A stretch of DNA of 20,335 bases from an uncultured Clostridia bacterium. Lineage in GTDB: Bacteria; Bacillota; Clostridia; TANB77; CAG-508. The stretch spans positions 1-20,335 of the forward strand of contig CALYAH010000078.1 of NCBI GenBank assembly GCA_944393455.1. Reading direction: 5' to 3'. Below are positions 15,647-20,335 of the stretch, piece after piece; positions within the stretch are counted from its first letter, which is position 1; each line of letters opens with the position of its first letter. Position numbers and translations under genes: made by a program. The notes beneath the pieces are model-generated. The model was given only the letters and a program-made list of their open reading frames with translations. It was not told where the DNA came from and did no database searches.

Positions 15647-15865
15647 ATGGAGATTAAAAAACATTTGATTATAACTGGAAATTCTACAATATCTTGGAAG
15701 GATGCAATTGTAAAAGCAATTGCAGAAGCTTCTAGGACTGTTGATTACTTATCAGAAGTAAAAATTATTGAGCAAAGAGCTAATATTGATGATAATAGAA
15801 TTTCTGAATATTTTGTAGATTCAGATTTAAGTTTTGTTGTAGATTTAAATCGCAAAGATAGTTAA
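15647..15865 (+). CDS. Dodecin-like small protein heading the spoVA locus
   Basis: A 72-aa protein with the dodecin pattern: a first beta strand (KKHLIITGNS), the SWKDAIVKAIAEASRTVDYL helix, then VKIIEQRANID and ISEYFVDSDLSFVVDL strands. Dodecins form 12-subunit shells that store flavins or CoA-type ligands. The flavin-stacking Trp and the Gln that follows the EY motif in studied dodecins appear to be replaced here by Glu37 or Ser36 and by Phe, so the ligand may differ. GGAGG lies 8 bases before the ATG. It is 17 bases upstream of spoVAC on the same strand, which suggests a spore role. A weak forespore-type -35 (GTATA, 15589-15593) is visible, but its -10 partner is poor. Confidence 0.7.
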   Translation: MEIKKHLIITGNSTISWKDAIVKAIAEASRTVDYLSEVKIIEQRANIDDNRISEYFVDSDLSFVVDLNRKDS

Positions 15866-15882
15866 GGAGGTTTAAGTTTATT

Positions 15883-16347
15883 ATGAATCCTTTAGAAACA
15901 AAACAAACTTACCAAGACTACGTAGATAAAAAGTCACCTAATTCACCTATTCTAAAAAATTGTTTTAATGCTTTTTGGGTTGGTGGTTTAATTTGTACAA
16001 TTGGACAGATTATTCTTAATATATGTAAAGAACGTGGTTTTGATACTCAAACTTCAGGTACAATTGTTTCCATTTTATTAATAGGAATTGCTGCTTTTTT
16101 AACAGGTTTAAATTTATTTAATAAAATAGGGAAATTTGCTGGTGCCGGGTCTTTAATCCCTATTACTGGTTTTGCTAACTCTATTGTTTCACCAGCAATG
16201 GAATATAAGTCAGAAGGATATGTTATGGGTGTTGGTGGAAAGATGTTCACCGTAGCTGGACCAGTCCTTGTTTTTGGTATTTCTGCATCCATTCTTGTTG
16301 GAATTATCTACATGATTTTTAACACACAAACAATTACTTTAGTTTAA
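15883..16347 (+). CDS. spoVAC: Stage V sporulation protein AC
   Basis: A membrane subunit of the SpoVA channel, which moves dipicolinic acid into the forespore and releases it on germination; in Bacillus SpoVAC behaves as a mechanosensitive channel. 154 aa, close to the usual 150. The N-terminus YQDYVDKKSPNSPILKNCF is typical, followed by membrane helices at about 29-47, 59-77, 87-105 and 124-146, and the signature FAGAGSLIPITGFANSIVSPAMEYKSEG. AAGGAGG lies 12 bases before the ATG. It reads in one intact frame and contains no CGG codon, unlike the next two genes. The 135 bases to spoVAD contain a large palindromic repeat. Confidence 0.95.
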   Translation: MNPLETKQTYQDYVDKKSPNSPILKNCFNAFWVGGLICTIGQIILNICKERGFDTQTSGTIVSILLIGIAAFLTGLNLFNKIGKFAGAGSLIPITGFANSIVSPAMEYKSEGYVMGVGGKMFTVAGPVLVFGISASILVGIIYMIFNTQTITLV

Positions 16348-16350
16348 AAA

Positions 16351-16464
16351 AATGAGACAAAAGGGACAGAGCAAAAATGTCTCATTTATTTGTCATAATA
16401 TGTCGAGTTCGACAAAATTCGATTTATAAGTGAGACAATTTTGCTCTGTCCCTTTTGTCTCATT
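16351..16464. repeat. 114-bp GGGACAGAG palindrome inside the spoVA operon, copy 5
   Basis: A perfect 26-bp inverted repeat (16351-16376 against 16439-16464, AATGAGACAAAAGGGACAGA then GCAAAA). After one mismatch the pairing continues through TGTCTCA/TGAGACA. A small inner hairpin GTCGA-GT-TCGAC lies at 16402-16413. The outer arms start TGAGACA, as in the half-copy at 1736-1767. The element has no coding content and looks like a non-autonomous palindromic repeat. On the operon transcript it would fold into one long hairpin just before the spoVAD ribosome binding site. Confidence 0.85.
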
Positions 16465-16482
16465 CAATAGGAGATGATTTTT

Positions 16483-17486
16483 TTGGAGAAAGTTGGAAAA
16501 CAAACTATAAAATTTAATACACCCCCAACTATTGTCGATTGTGCAAGTATTGTTGGACCAAAAGAAGCTGATCGGTCCACTTTCTAAGTACTTCGACCAA
16601 ACTTTAGATGATGAGTTTTGGGGTGAAAAAACTTGGGAAAAAGCTGAAAGTAAAATTATAAAAGAAACAGTAAATACAGTAATTTCTAAATCTGGTATTC
16701 CTTCTTCTGAAATTGACTGTATGTTTGCTGGTGATTTATTAAATCAATGTATTTCTTCTAGCTTCGGATTAAGAGAAGCTAATATTCCGTTTTTTGGTGT
16801 ATTTGGTGCTTGTTCTACTTTTGTAGAATCTATGAGTTTGGGAGCAATTGCCGTAGAGGGCTTTGCTAACAATGTGTTATGTGCTACATCAAGTCACTTT
16901 TGTAGTGCCGAAAAACAATTTAGATTTCCGCTTGAATTAGGAAATCAAAGACCACCTACTAGTCAATGGACTGTTACAGGTTCAGGAGCTGCTATTTTAT
17001 CTAAAAATGGAAATGGCCCTTATATTACTCATATTACCCCAGGAAAAATGGTTGATATGGGAATTAAAGATGCAAATAATATGGGTGCCGCTATGGCTCC
17101 CGCTTTTGCTGATACACTTATTACTCATTTTTTGGATACTGGCAGATCACCTAATTATTATGACGCTATTATTAGTGGTGATTTAGGTCATATTGGTAAA
17201 GAAATTGCTATTGATATTGCTAAATCTCAAGGCTACAATATTAAATCCAATTATAATGATTGTGGTGTTTTAATTTTTGATAAAAATGCTCAAGATACTC
17301 ACTCTGGGCGGTAGTGGATGTGCATGTTGTGGAACTGTATTTTCAGGCTATTTGTTTAAACAATTAAAAGATAAGAAATTGAAAAAAATTTTACTAATTG
17401 CAACAGGTGCTTTAATGAATTCAACCAGTTCTCAACAAGGAGAATCAATTCCTGGTATTGCACATGCTATTAGTATTGAAATGTAA
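16483..17486 (+). CDS. spoVAD: Stage V sporulation protein AD, needs two +1 frameshifts
   Basis: The dipicolinate-binding, thiolase-fold subunit of the SpoVA channel (333 aa after both shifts; Bacillus SpoVAD 338). I start it at TTG 16483, nine bases after AGGAG. Frame one gives residues 1-30 ending GPKEAD. At CGG 16573-16575 the protein resumes one base later as GPLSKYFDQT and runs through LLNQCISSSF, FGACSTFVES, ATSSHFCSAEKQFRFP, TVTGSGAAILS, MGAAMAPAFADT and DCGVLIFDK. At CGG 17309-17311, directly followed by TAG, it resumes one base later as GSGCACCGTVFSGYLFKQL and ends IPGIAHAISIEM. All conserved blocks survive and no residue is missing, so it does not look decayed. Unshifted translation would stop at 34 aa. 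Assembly error is the main alternative. Confidence 0.85.
16573..16575 (+). other. CGG +1 frameshift site 1 (spoVAD codon 31)
   Basis: Context GAT-CGG-TCC. Zero frame reads Asp-Arg-Ser-Thr-Phe-stop (TAA 16585-16587). The +1 frame reads GGT-CCA-CTT, restoring the conserved D-G-P-L. The zero frame carries the homologous N-terminus before the site and the +1 frame the homologous protein after it. No Shine-Dalgarno-like or slippery heptamer precedes it. Confidence 0.8.
17309..17311 (+). other. CGG +1 frameshift site 2 (spoVAD codon 276), followed by TAG
   Basis: Context TCT-GGG-CGG-TAG. Zero frame ends at the TAG at once. The +1 frame reads GGT-AGT-GGA-TGT-GCA-TGT, restoring the highly conserved S-G-G-S-G-C-A-C of SpoVAD. 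A hungry codon next to a stop codon is an arrangement expected to favour shifting. Confidence 0.8.
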
Positions 17487-17503
17487 AAGAAAGGATGATT
17501 TTT

Positions 17504-17897
17504 ATGGATATCAATTGGGCAAATGTTTTTGACTGGATGATTCTTCTTAGATGTTTTGTAACTGGTGGCATTATTTGTATCATTGGGCAAATTCTAATTG
17601 ATAAAACAAAACTTACTCCAGCAAGAATTTTAGTTATTTTTGTTACAACTGGTGTTATTTTAGGTGGTCTAGGTATTTACAAATATTTAGTTGATTTTGC
17701 TGGTGCTGGTGCTACTGTTCCTCTTACGGGTTTTGGTTACAATTTAGCTAAAGGTGCTATTGAAGCTGTTAAAGAAAGTGGATTGGTTGGTGCTTTTACT
17801 GGCGGTGTAAAAGCTGCTGCCGGTGGTATTGCTGCTGCTGTGTTCTTCCGGATACTTAGCTTCATTAATTTCAAAACCTAAAATGAAAAAACAATAA
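17504..17897 (+). CDS. spoVAE: Stage V sporulation protein AE, needs one +1 frameshift
   Basis: A small membrane subunit of the SpoVA channel (SpoVAEB type), 130 aa after the shift. I start at ATG 17504, nine bases after AAGAAAGGA; an in-frame ATG at 17495 is too close to that site. Membrane helices lie at about 9-28, 41-60, 70-90 and 97-122. The signature DFAGAGATVPLTGFGYNLAKGA is intact. Zero frame continues past CGG 17849-17851 as RILSFINFKT and stops at 17881. A +1 step at that CGG gives FFGYLASLISKPKMKKQ ending at 17897, which restores the conserved Gly-hydrophobic-Lys-Pro end seen in Bacillus SpoVAE. The unshifted protein is 125 aa, so both forms might exist. It is the last gene of the locus. 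Confidence 0.85.
17849..17851 (+). other. CGG +1 frameshift site 3 (spoVAE codon 116)
   Basis: Context TTC-CGG-ATA. The +1 frame reads GGA-TAC-TTA-GCT-TCA and restores the family C-terminus. As at the other two sites the in-frame codon is CGG and the resumed codon is glycine GGN. Confidence 0.75.
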
Positions 17898-17910
17898 AGT
17901 CTTTATAAAA

Positions 17911-17940
17911 AAGAAGCTACTTTTTAAGCAGCTTCTTTTT
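17911..17940 (+). terminator. Terminator at the end of the spoVA locus, bidirectional
   Basis: An 8-bp stem AAGAAGCT (17911-17918) with AGCTTCTT (17930-17937) followed by TTTTT on the plus strand. The minus strand also ends in a T-run (TTCTTTTTT), so it can terminate the acetyltransferase gene as well. The right arm encodes the last residues of that gene. Confidence 0.75.
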
Positions 17941-18433
17941 CTGGTGCATTATCTACTTTTGCTTCATTTAATGGAATTTCAATTCCATAAGTAATTTTCG
18001 CTTTTTCAATATTGTCAAATTTCTCAAAAAACTTTTTAGCTTTAACATTATTAAAACTTACTGAAATAGTAATATATACATAACCTTGCTCTTTCGCAAT
18101 TTCTATTGCTTTTTCCATTAATCGTTCTCCAATTTTTTGGTCTCGATATTTTTCTTTTACAAAAACATCTTCAAAAACAATCCATTTTTTATTGCGAGCA
18201 TCTTTTCTGGCTAATACATACCCTATTGCCTTCTTTTCATCAAAAGCCATTAGGCACCATAGACCTTCTTTTAACATCGCTTTATAATATCTTTTGAATG
18301 ATATCTGCGAGTTTACTGGATACGGATTTACTTTTTTATCCGTATGATAAGCCATTTGAAGCTTATAACACTTCTTTAGTCCCTTTTCTTTCGCTTCTTC
18401 AATTGAATAAAGCTTTAATTTCAACTTTTTCAT
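17924..18433 (-). CDS. GNAT-family N-acetyltransferase
   Basis: A 169-aa acyl-CoA-dependent acetyltransferase. The core runs from about residue 60 to 150: the GYVLARKD strand, then VFEDVFVKEKYRDQKIGERLMEKA, which holds the acetyl-CoA pyrophosphate loop (R-D-Q-K-I-G), a helix, and VYITISVSFNNVKAKKFFEKF, the typical motif B. The N-terminus carries a HTDKKVNPYP segment seen in small clostridial GNATs of unknown substrate. GGAGG precedes the ATG at 18433. A near-consensus promoter lies 47-76 bases upstream, and the ribosome binding site partly overlaps a small CCTAA/TTAGG hairpin. It overlaps the terminator shared with spoVAE. Substrate cannot be told. Confidence 0.85.
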   Translation of the reverse strand: MKKLKLKLYSIEEAKEKGLKKCYKLQMAYHTDKKVNPYPVNSQISFKRYYKAMLKEGLWCLMAFDEKKAIGYVLARKDARNKKWIVFEDVFVKEKYRDQKIGERLMEKAIEIAKEQGYVYITISVSFNNVKAKKFFEKFDNIEKAKITYGIEIPLNEAKVDNAPEKEAA

Positions 18434-18479
18434 TTGTATTTACCTCCTAAGCTCCTCTTTAGGAACTTTTATGCATGCT

Positions 18480-18509
18480 ATTATATAACATTTTTTAGTA
18501 TTATGTCAA
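18480..18509 (-). promoter_or_regulatory. Sigma-A promoter of the acetyltransferase gene
   Basis: Minus strand TTGACA (18504-18509) and TATAAT (18480-18485), both perfect, with an 18-base spacer. It starts 22 bases after the stop codon of the flavoprotein gene, so the two genes are separately transcribed. Confidence 0.8.
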
Positions 18510-18531
18510 GCCTTAACTATTCCAAATCTAT

Positions 18532-19614
18532 TTAAAAATTAACTGTATTATAATTTTCAATAAATTCTTCTTCTAGATTATTCATTAACTCTTTTACTGT
18601 TATAATCTTGTCTAATTTATATGCATTGTTTCCTACAAACACTAATCCTTCTTCAATATTCCCTTTAACAGCATTTACTAAAGCTCTTGTTATACAGTAA
18701 GGTGTTTGGGTTGCATTACATGTTTTAATACATCCTAAACATTTTTCTTTTATTCCGCTTTGTTCTTTTTCCTCTAAATCTATAATAAATTTATTTCTAA
18801 TAGCTCTTCCAGGCATTCCAACTGGGCTTTGTACTATCTTTATATCTTCTTTGCTTGCATTAATATAGGCTTGTTTATATTTAATATCTGCATCGCATTC
18901 ATTTGTCGTAACAAATCTAGTTGCCATTTGTACTCCAGAAGCTCCAGCCTTAAAAGCTCTTGCTATATCTTTTCCTGTATAAATTCCTCCAGCTGCAATA
19001 ACAGGGATATTAACTTTAAATTCTTTTACTTTTTCTACAACTTCTTTCACAATTGTATAAATATCTTTTTTATTTTTATTTTCTAACTCTTCCTTCGAAA
19101 ATCCTAAATGTCCTCCTGCTTCTGGCCCTTCTACTACAATCATATCTGGCACTCTATTTTGTCTTGCCCATAATTTTATCATTAAAGCTGCTCCTCTTGC
19201 CGAAGAAATTATTGGTGCTATTTTTACCTTTGTTCCTTCTACTAACTTAGGTAATTCTTTAGGTAATCCTGCTCCCGAAATAATCAAATCAATTCCACTT
19301 TCAATAGCTTTTTTCACATTTTCTTTATAATGATTGGTAACTGCCATAATATTAATTGCAATTATTCCATTTCCTTTAGCAATTTCTTTTGCTCTTTTTA
19401 TGTGTTTTTCTAATGCTCTTAAATTTGCTTTTAATGTATCTGTTTCAAAATCCGGTTCATTAAAACCAATCTGAGCTGTAGATATTACACCTACGCCTCC
19501 TTCTCTTGCAACTGATCCAGCTAGATTTGAAAGTGAAACTCCCACTCCCATACCGCCTTGAATAATTGGGATTTTTGCTATTAAATCCCCTATTTTTAAT
19601 TCTGGTAATTTCAT
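18532..19614 (-). CDS. Nitronate monooxygenase / FabK-like flavoprotein
   Basis: A 360-aa FMN-dependent TIM-barrel protein of the 2-nitropropane dioxygenase family, whose members include nitronate monooxygenases and the enoyl-ACP reductase FabK. PIIQGGMGVGVSLSNLAG (16-33) binds FMN, VEGPEAGGHLG (161-171) contains the family His169, IAAGGIYTG (206-214) and GASGVQMATRF (224-234) form the phosphate loops. A clostridial-type insertion at 291-307 has four cysteines, C-x2-C-x3-C-x7-C, that could bind an iron-sulfur cluster or zinc. AGAAAGGA lies upstream of the ATG at 19614. A 14-bp palindrome sits in its promoter region. Whether it acts on nitronates or enoyl-ACP is not decidable here; the lack of other fab genes nearby gives no support for FabK. 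Confidence 0.85.
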   Translation of the reverse strand: MKLPELKIGDLIAKIPIIQGGMGVGVSLSNLAGSVAREGGVGVISTAQIGFNEPDFETDTLKANLRALEKHIKRAKEIAKGNGIIAINIMAVTNHYKENVKKAIESGIDLIISGAGLPKELPKLVEGTKVKIAPIISSARGAALMIKLWARQNRVPDMIVVEGPEAGGHLGFSKEELENKNKKDIYTIVKEVVEKVKEFKVNIPVIAAGGIYTGKDIARAFKAGASGVQMATRFVTTNECDADIKYKQAYINASKEDIKIVQSPVGMPGRAIRNKFIIDLEEKEQSGIKEKCLGCIKTCNATQTPYCITRALVNAVKGNIEEGLVFVGNNAYKLDKIITVKELMNNLEEEFIENYNTVNF

Positions 19615-19672
19615 AAACTTTTTTCCTTTCTTTTTTTCTCATTTTACCACAATTTGTAAATTTCAAAATGAT

Positions 19673-19686
19673 ACTAACTAGTCAGT
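19673..19686. promoter_or_regulatory. Near-perfect palindrome upstream of the flavoprotein gene
   Basis: ACTAACTAGTCAGT is self-complementary at 12 of 14 positions around ACTAGT. It lies 59 bases upstream of the start codon, close to AT-rich promoter-like sequence (minus strand TAAAAT near 19640). Such GACTAGTC-centred palindromes are typical TetR-family operators; that reading is inference. Confidence 0.4.
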
Positions 19687-19711
19687 TTAAAATCTAAGTA
19701 TTTTATTTATC

Positions 19712-19740
19712 AAAAAAAATGAACCTTTTTCAAAGTTCAT
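19712..19740 (-). terminator. Intrinsic terminator of the rpmI-rplT operon
   Basis: Minus strand ATGAAC (19735-19740) and GTTCAT (19719-19724) form a stem with a 10-base loop, followed by eight T (19712-19719). It begins 19 bases after the rplT stop codon. Confidence 0.85.
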
Positions 19741-19758
19741 CTTTCAAATTCTATTTAT

Positions 19759-20109
19759 TTATGCTTTTTTTGCAATTTCAGCAATTTCAGTAAAAGCTTT
19801 TGGATCAGATACTGCGATTTCTGCTAACATTTTTCTGTTAATTGCAACATTAGCTTTCTTTAATCCAGCTATCATTTTGCTATAAGTTGTTCCATTCATT
19901 CTTGCAGCTGCATTAATTCTTGCTATCCATAATTTTCTAAAATTACTTTTTTTATCTTTTCTTCCTACATAAGCATAAGATAAAGATTTCATAACTGCTT
20001 GGTTAGCATTTCTAAATCTATAACTTTTTGCTCCATAGTATCCTTTTGCTTGTTTTAATACTTTTTTATGTCTTGCTCTTGTTGTTCTTGCTGTTTTTAC
20101 TCTTGCCAT
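19759..20109 (-). CDS. rplT: 50S ribosomal protein L20
   Basis: L20 binds 23S rRNA early in 50S assembly and in many bacteria represses its own operon. The product is 116 aa (usual 115-119). The basic N-terminal arm MARVKTARTTRARHKKVLKQ, the GYYGAKSYRFRNANQAVMKS block and the globular DKKSNFRKLWIARINAAARM signature are all intact. AAGGAAGG precedes the ATG at 20109. It follows rpmI by 32 bases in the standard infC-rpmI-rplT order; infC would lie beyond the right edge, where any L20 leader would be. Confidence 0.97.
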   Translation of the reverse strand: MARVKTARTTRARHKKVLKQAKGYYGAKSYRFRNANQAVMKSLSYAYVGRKDKKSNFRKLWIARINAAARMNGTTYSKMIAGLKKANVAINRKMLAEIAVSDPKAFTEIAEIAKKA

Positions 20110-20141
20110 TTATATTCACCTTCCTTAATTCTATTTTACGA

Positions 20142-20335
20142 TTAGTTACCATATGGTAATAATTTTTTGATTGTGTTTTCACATGATTTGTCAGCATATC
20201 CATTTTGGATTTTTCCTGATTTTTTTTGTCTTTTTGTTTTATTTGCTAATAAATGTCTTCTGTTTGATTTTGTTCTTTTTACTTTTCCTGTTGCTGTTAA
20301 AGAATATCTTTTCTTTGCAGCTTTATTTGTTTTTA
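20142..20335 (-). CDS. rpmI: 50S ribosomal protein L35, 5' end outside window
   Basis: The last 63 codons and the stop codon of L35 are present. The visible sequence starts KTNKAAKKRYSLTATGKVKR, matching the conserved KTxxxAAKRF...TGTGKxKR region of L35, and continues SNRRHLLANKTKRQKK to the end KKLLPYGN. Only about four residues (expected MPKL or similar) are missing beyond the right edge. It lies upstream of rplT in the usual order and shares its terminator. Confidence 0.93.
   Translation of the reverse strand, partial: KTNKAAKKRYSLTATGKVKRTKSNRRHLLANKTKRQKKSGKIQNGYADKSCENTIKKLLPYGN

Noticed and set aside
16532..17314. Separate gene starting at the ATG at 16532
   Set aside because: Its first 14 residues overlap the real spoVAD first frame, have no family match and no ribosome binding site; homology begins only at the CGG site.
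16483..17897. spoVAD and spoVAE as pseudogenes
   Set aside because: Three +1 changes all fall exactly on CGG codons and all restore glycine; conserved motifs are otherwise intact, there are no internal stops in the combined frame, and ribosome binding sites are kept. Decay would give scattered lesions.
16483..17897. Plain sequencing or assembly errors as the cause of the frame breaks
   Set aside because: It remains the chief alternative and needs raw reads, but it would require an extra C before GG three times in 1.3 kb and no indel in the other genes. None of the sites is in a homopolymer run typical of such errors.

Overview
The window is AT-rich, single-chromosome-style DNA from a low-GC, endospore-forming member of the Bacillota, most likely an uncultured gut-type Clostridia. 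The reasons are near-exclusive AGA for arginine, strong AGGAGG ribosome binding sites, a spoVA sporulation locus, a clostridial type IV pilus locus and 'KGITLIALV' pilins. No tRNA, rRNA, CRISPR array, IS transposase or phage gene is visible.

Layout. 1-1657 (minus): rpsB-tsf (tsf runs off the left edge) with a near-consensus sigma-A promoter, a foldable leader and an intercistronic hairpin. 1685-3021 (plus): secreted GH25 lysozyme with two LysM domains. 3023-3928 (minus): ROK-family sugar kinase. 4027-13822 (minus): one long type IV pilus operon, in transcription order pilM-pilN fusion, pilO-like, pilP-like, two tandem major pilins, prepilin peptidase, two minor pilins, pilB, pilT, pilC. It is driven from a promoter preceded by four 11-bp direct repeats. 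14018-15379 (minus): rsmB. 15647-17897 (plus): dodecin-like gene, spoVAC, spoVAD, spoVAE. 17924-19614 (minus): GNAT acetyltransferase and a nitronate monooxygenase/FabK-like flavoprotein. 19759-20335 (minus): rplT and partial rpmI.

The most notable signal is in the spoVA locus. spoVAD is open only if the ribosome moves +1 twice, and spoVAE only if it moves +1 once near its end. At all three places the zero-frame codon is CGG, and the conserved protein resumes one base later with a GGN glycine codon. I read all the other genes in the window (about 6,100 codons in total) and found no other in-frame CGG, although CGG is common across codon boundaries. This points to CGG being an unassigned or starved arginine codon that acts as a +1 frameshift signal, rather than to random sequencing error or gene decay. 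One of the sites reads CGG-TAG.

A family of short palindromes built on GGGACRGAG-type cores is scattered in five intergenic places, including inside the spoVA operon and just upstream of rsmB, where it creates a false N-terminal extension. The pilus locus shows a PilM-PilN fusion, near-identical 5' ends of the two pilins (115 of 117 bases), and Asn/Thr- and Ser/Gly/Asn-rich low-complexity tails on two adjacent assembly proteins.
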